A DNA stretch of 64,000 bases from CAYREV01 sp964423345 (GTDB lineage Bacteria; Bacteroidota; Rhodothermia; Balneolales; Balneolaceae), in the NCBI GenBank assembly GCA_964423345.1, contig CAYREV010000005.1:44694-108693 (forward strand), given 5' to 3'. A program made the translations under genes and the position numbers. The notes beneath the pieces are model-generated. The model had not been told where the DNA came from. It saw nothing but the letters and a program-made list of their open reading frames with translations, and made no database searches. Positions 26,755-35,121 of the stretch are shown here, one piece after another (position 1 is the stretch's first letter; the number at the start of each line of letters is the position of its first letter).

Positions 26755-27555
26755 ATGACCGAACAGTCCAGGGATCCACAATTGGAAAAACGGATTGACG
26801 CCTACGTCAAGGGGCAGCTAAGCGGGCAGGAAGCGGAAACCCTTTGGGTTCAGCTGCTCAAGCGGCCGGATTACATAGATCTTCTCGAAACCGAGCTGGT
26901 CGTCAAGGCTATCATTGAAGAGGAGCTGGCGGGCCGGGCCGAAGACACCAAAACGACCTATCTGTTCGGGAAACCTGTCAGGGCCTCCTGGAAATGGGTG
27001 GCTGTTGCCGCAAGCATTGCTATTTTGGTAATTTCCCTCAGCTTGTTCACCACGGATAAACAGCCTGCCCTGCAGAATATGACCCTCCCGGAAATCAATA
27101 TGGTGGAAAACCTGTCTTCAACCCCTGTTTTCCGCTCTCAGAAAAATAATGTCCGGCGGGCAGACTCCCTGCTCAACGTGGGATACAAGGCAGCCATATC
27201 GGGTGATATAAAACGGGCCGTAGGCATTTACAATGATATAATCCGGGGGTACGGAGACACTCCCGCAGCGGCCAAAGCTCACCTTAATCTGGGAATTATT
27301 CAATATAATAACGGGCGGTATGAGGAGGCGGCCGGGGCCTTCAGCCGTGCAGCCGGGGGTGTCCGAAATGATGCCATACTGGAGGAAAAAGCCTATTGGT
27401 ACCTCTCCAATGCCTATGTCAACCTGGGCAGGTTTGCCGATGCGCATGAGGCGGTTCAAAAAGCCTATTCTATGGACGGCATCTACCATAACCCGGCACA
27501 GCGGTTGTTGAACAGGCTAAGCGAAAAGCTGAAAAACGACAATAATAATAATTAG
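26755..27555 (+). CDS. Membrane-anchored TPR protein, putative anti-sigma factor
   Basis: A 266-residue protein. Residues 1-60 form a small helical cytoplasmic domain with the QLSGQEAETLWVQL pattern seen in short anti-sigma N-termini, without the zinc-binding HxxxCxxC. One membrane helix spans 81-98 (WVAVAASIAILVISLSLF). Residues 130-245 hold two to three TPRs facing the periplasm (LNLGIIQYNNGRYEEAAGAF). Gene order sigma then TM-TPR is common in Bacteroidota. Binding to the upstream sigma factor is inferred from position and layout; alternatively it is a general TPR adaptor. Confidence 0.65.
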   Translation: MTEQSRDPQLEKRIDAYVKGQLSGQEAETLWVQLLKRPDYIDLLETELVVKAIIEEELAGRAEDTKTTYLFGKPVRASWKWVAVAASIAILVISLSLFTTDKQPALQNMTLPEINMVENLSSTPVFRSQKNNVRRADSLLNVGYKAAISGDIKRAVGIYNDIIRGYGDTPAAAKAHLNLGIIQYNNGRYEEAAGAFSRAAGGVRNDAILEEKAYWYLSNAYVNLGRFADAHEAVQKAYSMDGIYHNPAQRLLNRLSEKLKNDNNNN

Positions 27556-27663
27556 GTTCCGGATTCTGCCGGCGCCTTCATCATCCGCGAATAAAGCTCT
27601 TCGATTCTTTGAAATAATGAGTTAGTTTTGAGCAAACCTCAATCAACTCATGTGTCCTAATCC

Positions 27664-28659
27664 GTGCAGAACCCTTTGTTAGACGCCTCCGACAACGACC
27701 AGGCTTTCGAGCAGACCGTACGCCCCCGAAGCATCGAAGAGTTTATCGGTCAGCACAAGGTTATCAGCAACCTGTCTGTCTTTATTGAGGCCGCCAAAAA
27801 GAGGGAAGAAGCACTCGACCACGTGATCCTATCCGGCCCGCCCGGCTTGGGAAAAACCACCCTGGCTCACATTATAGCCCATGAAATGGGCGTTAAAATC
27901 AAGCCTACCACCGGACCCGTACTGGAAAAGGCGGGCGACCTGGCAGGCATGCTCACCAACCTGGAGGAGGGTGACGTTATTTTCATCGACGAGATTCACC
28001 GCCTCAATCCCGTCATCGAAGAGTATCTGTATTCGGCCATGGAAGACTATACGCTGGATATTGTTATCGATTCCGGCCCCAATGCCCGCAGCATCCAGAT
28101 TGAGTTAAACAACTTTACCCTGGTTGGAGCCACTACCCGCAAGGGACTGCTGACCGCTCCGCTGCGCGCCCGATTTGGCATCGACATGCGCCTGGACTAT
28201 TACGATGTGGAGCTGCTTCAGCGCATTGCGCTCAGGACAGCCGCCATACTGGATATGGGCATCACCGATACCGGAGCCCACGAAATTGCGCGCCGGAGCA
28301 GGGGTACCCCCCGTATTGTAAACAAGCTGCTCAGGCGCACGCGTGATTTTGCCCAGGTGGAAAACATGGACACCATTACCGACGGCATAGCAGACAAGGC
28401 CCTAAATGCCCTTGATGTCGACCAGAACGGCTTCGATGAGATGGATATCCGGATACTTCGATCTATCATCGAAAACTATTCGGGAGGCCCGGTGGGCCTT
28501 GGGACCCTGGGTGTTGCCGTGGGAGAGGACAAGGGTACCATCGAGGAGGTCTACGAACCCTTTCTGATCAAAGAGGGGTTCCTGCAGCGCACTCCCAAGG
28601 GGCGGATGGTTACCAGGAAAGCCTACGACTACCTGGGTGTGGAGTACGACCCCGACTAG
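27664..28659 (+). CDS. ruvB: Holliday junction branch migration ATPase RuvB
   Basis: A 331-residue AAA+ motor starting at a GTG. It shows RPRSIEEFIGQ, Walker A GPPGLGKTTLAH, Walker B DEIHRL, sensor 1 VGATTRKGLLT and the C-terminal winged-helix LGVAVGEDKGTIEEVYEPFL. RuvB hexamers pump DNA through RuvA-bound Holliday junctions. ruvA and ruvC are not adjacent here, which is common in this group. Confidence 0.98.
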   Translation: MQNPLLDASDNDQAFEQTVRPRSIEEFIGQHKVISNLSVFIEAAKKREEALDHVILSGPPGLGKTTLAHIIAHEMGVKIKPTTGPVLEKAGDLAGMLTNLEEGDVIFIDEIHRLNPVIEEYLYSAMEDYTLDIVIDSGPNARSIQIELNNFTLVGATTRKGLLTAPLRARFGIDMRLDYYDVELLQRIALRTAAILDMGITDTGAHEIARRSRGTPRIVNKLLRRTRDFAQVENMDTITDGIADKALNALDVDQNGFDEMDIRILRSIIENYSGGPVGLGTLGVAVGEDKGTIEEVYEPFLIKEGFLQRTPKGRMVTRKAYDYLGVEYDPD

Positions 28660-28788
28660 AACTGAAATACGCTTGTACTTCCGTTTGGTTTATCCGTTAA
28701 ATGCTTCAACTCAGCCCTGTTATAAAGCTCATTATTTTGTAAATTCACGCTCCGTTAATTTTCATCCTTTTTAGAATCTAACATCCGT

Positions 28789-29937
28789 ATGAAACATCTC
28801 TTTACCTCGGAATCTGTCTCTGAAGGACATCCCGACAAAATATCCGACCAAATATCCGACGCTATCCTGGATGCCATGCTGGAGCAGGACCCCGATTCGC
28901 GGGTGGCCGTGGAAACGCTGGTTACTACCGGGCTTGCTGTCATCTCCGGAGAGGTTAACACTGAAGCCTACGTAGACGTACAGGAGATAGCCCGCAAGGT
29001 GATCCGCGATATTGGCTACACCAAAAACAGCTATCGTTTCGATTCCGAGTCGTGCGGCGTGCTGACCTCCATACACCAGCAGAGCCCGGATATTGCGCAG
29101 GGTGTGGATGCCGATGAAGATAAAGAGATGGGTGCGGGCGACCAGGGAATGATGTTCGGCTATGCCTGCCGGGAAACCGACACATATATGCCAATGACCC
29201 TGCAGTATGCACACGACCTGTTGAGGAAGCTGGCGCATATTCGTAAAAACACCGCTCTTATGCCCTACCTCGCGCCGGACAGCAAAAGCCAGGTCACGGT
29301 TGAATACGACGACAAAGGATCTCCCAAGCGCGTAGATACTATCGTCATCTCTACCCAGCACGATGAAGAGGTAGACCAGCCCCAGATCAAGGAAGACCTT
29401 AAGAAGCACCTCATCCCGGAGATTATACCGGAGCGCCTGATGGATCCGGAAACCATTCTGCACGTCAATCCCACCGGCAAATTTGTTATCGGCGGGCCCC
29501 ATGGAGATACCGGCCTGACGGGACGTAAAATTATTGTGGATACCTATGGGGGTCGTGGAGCGCATGGCGGAGGAGCCTTCTCGGGCAAAGACCCGTCAAA
29601 GGTAGACCGAAGCGCTGCCTATGCCTCCCGCCACATTGCCAAAAATATAGTCGCAGGCGAGCTGGCCGACGAGTGTATGGTGCAGCTTGCCTATGCTATC
29701 GGTATTGCCCAGCCGGTATCCATCAACGTAAACACCTTCGGAACCGGCACGGTTGAAGACGTAAAGCTGGCAAAGGCCATCCAGCAAACTTTTGACTGCA
29801 CTCCCGCGGGTATCATCGACCGCTTTAGCCTGAAGCAACCCATCTACCTGAAAACGGCAGCCTACGGCCATTTCGGGAGGGAAGAGTTTCCCTGGGAGAA
29901 GCTGGACTACACCGACAAGATACAGAACGCCCTGTAG
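28789..29937 (+). CDS. metK: S-adenosylmethionine synthetase
   Basis: A 382-residue enzyme that makes S-adenosylmethionine from ATP and methionine. It has the signatures SVSEGHPDKISDQISDA, GAGDQGMMFGYA and GGGAFSGKDPSKVDRSAAY. Length and ending match the bacterial family. The 129-bp leader upstream shows no recognisable SAM riboswitch. It is monocistronic by context: ruvB ends upstream and an SDR gene converges 26 bp downstream. Confidence 0.98.
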   Translation: MKHLFTSESVSEGHPDKISDQISDAILDAMLEQDPDSRVAVETLVTTGLAVISGEVNTEAYVDVQEIARKVIRDIGYTKNSYRFDSESCGVLTSIHQQSPDIAQGVDADEDKEMGAGDQGMMFGYACRETDTYMPMTLQYAHDLLRKLAHIRKNTALMPYLAPDSKSQVTVEYDDKGSPKRVDTIVISTQHDEEVDQPQIKEDLKKHLIPEIIPERLMDPETILHVNPTGKFVIGGPHGDTGLTGRKIIVDTYGGRGAHGGGAFSGKDPSKVDRSAAYASRHIAKNIVAGELADECMVQLAYAIGIAQPVSINVNTFGTGTVEDVKLAKAIQQTFDCTPAGIIDRFSLKQPIYLKTAAYGHFGREEFPWEKLDYTDKIQNAL

Positions 29938-29963
29938 ATTGCCGGGGTGGTTGGCGACCGGTT

Positions 29964-30758
29964 TCAGCCTGCGACCCGGTATGGTATCTCTACCTGCTGG
30001 ACCTCCGGCCCCGCATCTACCAGATAGGCTCCACCCGGCACAAAGGCCGCGTCTTCGGCAAACATCCGGTTCACCACGCCGGCAATATCTTCCGGAGAGG
30101 CAAAGGTGCCGCTGGGATTTACCTGCTGCAGCTGATCCCTTACCTCCTGCTGGCCTCCCGTCAGGCGGTCGAGCATCGGGGTTTCGGTCATCCACGGGCA
30201 AACGGCAAAAACGCGGATACCCTTATCGGAATAACCCTCGGCCAACGTTGCCGTCATACTGAGCACCGCCGCTTTTGTTGCCCCGTAAATCATCCCCGTG
30301 GGAAAGGGGACGGTGGTCCCCACAAATGAAGCGGTATTCACAATAGCACCCTCTCCCTTATCCAGCATCTGGGGCAGTGCATACTTGACACATAGAAATG
30401 TGCCCTTAATATTTACCTGGGTCAGCTCCTCACACACTTCCGATGGAAAGTCCGTAACCGGGGCCATTATCCCCTCCCTCCCCGCATTGTTAAAAAGGAG
30501 ATCTGCGTTCCCAAAAAGCTCTCTTGTCGTCTCAAAAAGAGATTCTACCTCCGACTCATTTGAGATATTGGCCCTGACAAATTTCGATGCCTCATTTATT
30601 TCCAGGAGGCTCTCTTCAACCCTTCTCCCTTTTTCTTCATCCTGCCCAACGACAACGACCCTTGCGGATGCTCTTGCCAGTTGCTGGGCTACCGCTTTAC
30701 CAATGCCGCTGGTTCCTCCCGTAATAACCGCAGTCTTCCCTTCAAATGAATGTTCCAT
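29964..30758 (-). CDS. Short-chain dehydrogenase/reductase
   Basis: A 264-residue classical SDR: NAD(P)-binding TGGTSGIG (residues 14-21), NNAGREG, and the catalytic Tyr and Lys in YGATKAA with the preceding Ser in NTASFVGT. Acts on an alcohol or ketone; the substrate is unknown. A good ribosome site (GAGGGAG) precedes the ATG. It lies downstream of the M14 gene on the same strand but is separated by that gene's terminator, so it should have its own promoter. Confidence 0.92.
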   Translation of the reverse strand: MEHSFEGKTAVITGGTSGIGKAVAQQLARASARVVVVGQDEEKGRRVEESLLEINEASKFVRANISNESEVESLFETTRELFGNADLLFNNAGREGIMAPVTDFPSEVCEELTQVNIKGTFLCVKYALPQMLDKGEGAIVNTASFVGTTVPFPTGMIYGATKAAVLSMTATLAEGYSDKGIRVFAVCPWMTETPMLDRLTGGQQEVRDQLQQVNPSGTFASPEDIAGVVNRMFAEDAAFVPGGAYLVDAGPEVQQVEIPYRVAG

Positions 30759-30941
30759 ACTTAACTCCCTCTTTTTTTAGATTTTAATCTTGTACTCCCG
30801 TAAGTCATTTTAAATCTATACGCAATGTTTAACAATTTCAAACCCTTAGCGGCAGGTTTCCATTAATCAATCCTTTTTAAAAGGCCCATTCCCTACATTA
30901 TTAAACCGCGGGCAGCCCCGGCGCTATGGTTTCCCTGATAT

Positions 30942-30979
30942 AAAAAAGCGTGCAGTATTTATGGTTATACTGCACGCTT
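30942..30979 (-). terminator. Rho-independent terminator of the M14 peptidase gene
   Basis: A perfect 12-bp stem (30946-30957 with 30968-30979, loop of 10) followed on the minus strand by a U run. It lies about 20 bp past the M14 stop codon. Confidence 0.92.
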
Positions 30980-31000
30980 CCTCGTCCATCTAAAAAACTG

Positions 31001-33616
31001 CTAGTTTGCCGAGCTGCCGCTTATGGTTTGCCCGAAAAACAGGGCGTTCATAAACAGCTTGTTTGTTCCATACCAGAAGGCCCGGAAGTTTGGATTGTCG
31101 GTCATGGTAATAACTTTTCCGCTCCCCTGCCGGCTGACAACAATTGCCGCAGTACCCTTCAGTTTTTCGAGGTTGGAATCCGAGACATACCCGCTGGCAA
31201 GAGGGTTATCCGTGTAGTATAGAGGAGTGGCGTAGGGGTTGTCGGCCTTTTTCATAAATAGCGTACTGTTCCTGAACACCGGCAGTTCATCGTCGTTGAA
31301 CCCATAGCCCAGGGGATGGGTCAGATCCAGCCTGGTGTGAAATATGCTGCCACCAATGTATTGGGCTCCACGCGCAGCCCCCATGTCGGCATAGGCTTTT
31401 GGTATAACCTCTTTCTTCTCCTCTTTTTCACCCTGCTCACCGGCAAACTCAATATTGGCCAGCCCGTTACTTTCGGCCCATCGGATAGCATATTTGGTGG
31501 CAACCAGTGTGCCGCCGCCGCTTACCCAGTTTTTAATTTTCTCTACCGTGTTTTCGGACAGGTCGCCGTAACTGCCGCTGACCATAACCATCACATTATA
31601 GCGGGATATATCTCCCCTCCGCAGCCGGTCTTTGGTTAGAAGCGTGGGGGTCATGTGGTAGCGCTGATCCAGCAGATGCCATGCTTCGCCGACCTCGTAG
31701 CTGCTGATCCCGTCGCCGGCAATTATGGCTATGTTCGGTTTTTCAAGGTCTTCAAAACTGCCGCTGCCAAGATCTATGCCTCCGGGTGTCAGTCCCGTAG
31801 AAACCCCGTACACCGTTAGCCCGTCTTTGCCGGCGGCTTGTTGCATCAGTTTGTGGATACGTTCACTATCTGCTTTCTGGGGGCCAACGGGAACCAGTAC
31901 CGTTCCGTAGTCAAACTCGCGGTTGCCTCCCTGCACCGTCGCCGTGAAGGGCTTGGAAGCCACTTTGGCGCGAACGCCCTCTTTCAGGAGGCGGTTCAAC
32001 GCCCTTGGAGCAAAATACTCATCCCACTCAAAGATATAGGCGTAGTCGCTTTTACCACCCGCAACGGTTCCCTCCGGCAGTTCGGGAATACCTTCAACCT
32101 CTGCACCAAGCAAGCCGCTGTCAAACTCGCGGCGGTCCAGCTCGGCAAATGGCAAGTTAAACGCGTAGGGCATCGTCCAGGTCGATACGTCATAGAAAAG
32201 ACTGTCGGTAAATGTCGTTCGTCGTTCGAACAGGGCCTCAACAAAACGGTACTGCTTTTGGTCGGAAGGTACGACGAAGGCCCGCCCGCCGGTAAAGCGC
32301 TCGCCATCAGCTTCAAGATCCCGGGCAAGCTCATATACCTTAATGTTGTGGCGCCGCAACAACTCCGTCAGCGCGTGTGTCCGTCCCCGGTCATGAGCGG
32401 TTCCGTACACATAGGCCTTGATGGACGCATCCGAAGCCTGCTGGGCGGCATCCTTGAAAAACTGCCGCTGGTAGTTCAGAATGTCCACGCGCTTGTTGCG
32501 TGCTGCATCAAGGGTAGACAAAGAAGTCAAAAACTGGTTCTTGACCGTATAGGGAAACTTGAGAACGCCGTGTATGGTTTCCTGAGCGTGGCCCCGGGAA
32601 CTGGCCTGCTCAAAAAGGATGCCGATCCCGCCGTTGATGTCGGGATAGGTGGATCCTTTTCCGTAGTAGAAATCGTCAAAGCTTTCCTTAGAATAGTAGA
32701 GCCGCTGTTCGCGATCCAGTATGTCGGCATGAAATTCTGCAATAGTCTTTGTCAGCTGCTGATTTTTCTGAGGAGTGAGAGGATGGGTGCGCGACTGTAT
32801 GCCCGGCTGGAAAAAGAAGGTGGAGTTGCTGCCCATCTCGTGGTGATCGGTCAGGATATTGGGTTTCCACTTGTGGAAATTGTCAATGCGTCCCTGGCTG
32901 GTGGGATGCTGTACGAGCATCCAGTCCCTGTTAAGATCAAACCAGTAGTGGTTCGTCCTTCCACTGGGCCAACGTTCGTTAAGTTCCATGCTGTTGGGAT
33001 CCGACACCAGGTTTTCGCTTTTGTGGGTGTTGGCCCAACCGGCAAAACGGTTTAGTCCGTCGGGGTTCAGGCTGGGATCCAGGAGAATCACCGCATTGCT
33101 CAGGGTCTCTTCAATTTCAGCTCCCTGGGCCGCTGCCAGGTGATAGGCCACCAGCATGGAGGCGTTGGAGCCGCTGGGCTCGTTCCCGTGGATGCTGTAT
33201 CCCAGATAGAGCACAATAGGCATTTTGGAGGTGTCCAGCTGGTCCGACCGGGCGGGATCGGTCAGCGCCAGGTGGTCCCGGCGAATCTGCTCAATATCAG
33301 ACTGGTTTGATGGAGAGGTGATTGTCAGGTAGAGGAGTGTTCTGTCTTCATAGGTCTCACCGAACTCGGTAAGCGTGATGCGGTCGGAAGCCTCCGCCAG
33401 CGTTCTCATATATTTTACCAGCTGGTCGTGCCGCACATGCCATTCGCCCGGCACCATCCCTATAACTTCTTCCGGCGTGGGTATCTCAGAATTATAATTT
33501 ACATTTTGGGGAAGGTAATAATCCATTTCGGCAACGGCATCAGCCGGGTTCTGGCTGAATCCCGTCATCGTCAGAAAGAACAGGGTCCCTGTTAAAATAA
33601 TTTTTTTAAGTGACAT
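31001..33616 (-). CDS. M14-family zinc carboxypeptidase, exported
   Basis: The ATG at 33616 starts a signal peptide (MSLKKIILTGTLFFLTMTGF); an in-frame ATG 48 bp upstream would bury it. The 871-residue protein has an M14 domain at about 55-370. The first zinc motif is H143-x2-E146 in IHGNEPSG, followed by DLNRDW, a later His in DHHEMG and a catalytic Glu in GILFEQASSRG. The remaining 500 residues include a class I amidotransferase-like (ThuA/GATase-like) stretch around VMVSGSYGDLSE and VSGGGTLVATKYAI. This long form is typical of secreted M14 enzymes in this group. It removes C-terminal residues or cleaves peptidoglycan peptides; specificity is unknown. Confidence 0.9.
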   Translation of the reverse strand: MSLKKIILTGTLFFLTMTGFSQNPADAVAEMDYYLPQNVNYNSEIPTPEEVIGMVPGEWHVRHDQLVKYMRTLAEASDRITLTEFGETYEDRTLLYLTITSPSNQSDIEQIRRDHLALTDPARSDQLDTSKMPIVLYLGYSIHGNEPSGSNASMLVAYHLAAAQGAEIEETLSNAVILLDPSLNPDGLNRFAGWANTHKSENLVSDPNSMELNERWPSGRTNHYWFDLNRDWMLVQHPTSQGRIDNFHKWKPNILTDHHEMGSNSTFFFQPGIQSRTHPLTPQKNQQLTKTIAEFHADILDREQRLYYSKESFDDFYYGKGSTYPDINGGIGILFEQASSRGHAQETIHGVLKFPYTVKNQFLTSLSTLDAARNKRVDILNYQRQFFKDAAQQASDASIKAYVYGTAHDRGRTHALTELLRRHNIKVYELARDLEADGERFTGGRAFVVPSDQKQYRFVEALFERRTTFTDSLFYDVSTWTMPYAFNLPFAELDRREFDSGLLGAEVEGIPELPEGTVAGGKSDYAYIFEWDEYFAPRALNRLLKEGVRAKVASKPFTATVQGGNREFDYGTVLVPVGPQKADSERIHKLMQQAAGKDGLTVYGVSTGLTPGGIDLGSGSFEDLEKPNIAIIAGDGISSYEVGEAWHLLDQRYHMTPTLLTKDRLRRGDISRYNVMVMVSGSYGDLSENTVEKIKNWVSGGGTLVATKYAIRWAESNGLANIEFAGEQGEKEEKKEVIPKAYADMGAARGAQYIGGSIFHTRLDLTHPLGYGFNDDELPVFRNSTLFMKKADNPYATPLYYTDNPLASGYVSDSNLEKLKGTAAIVVSRQGSGKVITMTDNPNFRAFWYGTNKLFMNALFFGQTISGSSAN

Positions 33617-33710
33617 AGAGCTCCGGTTAGTGGTTGGTTGTTCGGCAGTACGGTAATAAGACAATCAATTGCCAAATTGTAAAGATCTGTATTGCAAAAT
33701 GTTTTTAAAA

Positions 33711-33740
33711 AGAAAAGCCGGGCCCACGAACCCGCCCGGC
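33711..33740 (-). terminator. Rho-independent terminator of the baeRF-type gene
   Basis: GCCGGGC (33717-33723) pairs with GCCCGGC (33734-33740), followed on the minus strand by UUUUCUUUUU. It lies 20 bp beyond the stop codon at 33760. Confidence 0.85.
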
Positions 33741-33759
33741 CTTAGGAGTCAACAAACGC

Positions 33760-34890
33760 TCAATACCTGAAAATAGCAGCAATGGAAGACTTCTGCGGCA
33801 TTTCTTCCTTGTTAAGCGCATAGACGTCGCCTCCCTGGGTCAGGGTCTTGATAGCGGCGGCATTGATAAGGTCGTGCTCGCCGTTTTGCTGCTCCGCACT
33901 GTGGTGCACGGTATCCCGCTCGCTGTCAAACCGCCCCCAGCTCTGCTCCCCTATAGGCACAAAAAGAGAGTCAATCTTTCCGTAATAGGCCGCCTCTACG
34001 ATCTGGGACAGGTTATCCGACTGCTTGTCGCTGCCTATAAGGTCAGAATAGCGATCCATATCACTGTACATATCCTTCAGAAAATACGTTTGGATAATCT
34101 CCCATCCCCTGTCCCGGATCTCCTCGTCACTCAGGGGGTCGGGGTTGGTCATAACGGCATCATCCATCAGGCGGTTGTACTGGTTGTAGCTTCTGTACTT
34201 GGCTACGACTTCATCAACACCGGCAAGAATGAGGGGGTCGTTCCTTCTCTTCATGCTGGCGGTCACCTCCTTCTCGATGGTCTTCAGGTAATTTTCCAAC
34301 ACCTTGTTGTCAATTCCGGCATCGCCCCATCCGTGAAACATGGACTTGCTTCCCCCGGAGCCGGAAGCGGAAGAGAGGCTTTTCTCGTAAACGTCAAACT
34401 GCTGAAACTCTTCCATGCTGGTCGCCGCCTCCTCCAGTTCAATTCCGCTGATCCGTTCCCTGGTACAGCGCAACAGCCGCACATTTTTCTGGCTCAGGCA
34501 GAGAACTGAGTAGGTGCCCTCAAGGGTGGTCATGGGTATAAGGGGAGTAATTAGAAAGTGGTCTTCAACCATCACCTGTTCATCAAAATCGAGGGGCACC
34601 CGGTAGTATTCAAAAACGCCTTCGGTTATAAAAACAGCCAGCCCCCGGTCTGCGTGCTGCCAGAATATGGGTTGGTCCAACAATTTGCGCGGCTCCTCAA
34701 GCAGGGAATCAATTTGAGGGGGGCGCACCTCATGGTTCTCTAGTTTCTGTTCCGCCTGTTTCAACAGGTTTTTAAAACGTATCGGGTCCTGCTGGACTTC
34801 CTCGCCTTTTTTGTGGGTGGGCATAAATATGGAAACGCTGGGGTTGTCCGCTTTATCAATAAGGCCAAGAATGGTGTCGCGAGTAATCAT
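33760..34890 (-). CDS. baeRF-type (archaeo-eukaryotic release factor-like) protein
   Basis: The ATG at 34890 has a strong GGAGGA ribosome site 7 bp upstream; the TTG four codons earlier overlaps it. The 376-residue product resembles the bacterial eRF1/Pelota-like baeRF families. It opens VSIFMPTHKKGEEVQQDPIRF, has FWQHADRGLAVFI, and ends with DSLFVPIGEQSWGRFD and GGDVYALNKEEMP. The peptide-releasing GGQ loop is absent; a Gly/Ser-rich loop (SASGSGGSKSMFHGWG, about 175-190) stands in that zone. Relatives such as Balon bind idle ribosomes, so ribosome protection under stress is a reasonable inference, not shown here. The gene is monocistronic with its own terminator. Confidence 0.7.
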   Translation of the reverse strand: MITRDTILGLIDKADNPSVSIFMPTHKKGEEVQQDPIRFKNLLKQAEQKLENHEVRPPQIDSLLEEPRKLLDQPIFWQHADRGLAVFITEGVFEYYRVPLDFDEQVMVEDHFLITPLIPMTTLEGTYSVLCLSQKNVRLLRCTRERISGIELEEAATSMEEFQQFDVYEKSLSSASGSGGSKSMFHGWGDAGIDNKVLENYLKTIEKEVTASMKRRNDPLILAGVDEVVAKYRSYNQYNRLMDDAVMTNPDPLSDEEIRDRGWEIIQTYFLKDMYSDMDRYSDLIGSDKQSDNLSQIVEAAYYGKIDSLFVPIGEQSWGRFDSERDTVHHSAEQQNGEHDLINAAAIKTLTQGGDVYALNKEEMPQKSSIAAIFRY

Positions 34891-35121
34891 ATAGTCCTCC
34901 AAATAATTTTGTTAACATCCCATTGGGAATATCTTTTAACAACAATGAGACATGGAAGATTCGATATTGAGAACCGTTTTTAAAATGGACATAATGGCCC
35001 CATCCCACATAACTACCTGTTTGTCGGCCGAATGTGTTTTGCGGCGCACCTTTTTAATTTCATTTTTAAAATTACTATATAGTTCAACCGGCGGGGGGTA
35101 ATATTTAACAAAAAGAGGGTT

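Noticed and set aside
28660..28788. SAM riboswitch in the metK leader
   Set aside because: The leader is short and lacks the paired helices and conserved segments of SAM-I, SAM-II or SAM/SAH types that I can recognise.
31838..33055. Long open frame (405 codons) opposite the M14 peptidase gene
   Set aside because: It is a mirror of the sense codon bias; the sense strand has the complete M14 motifs and signal peptide.
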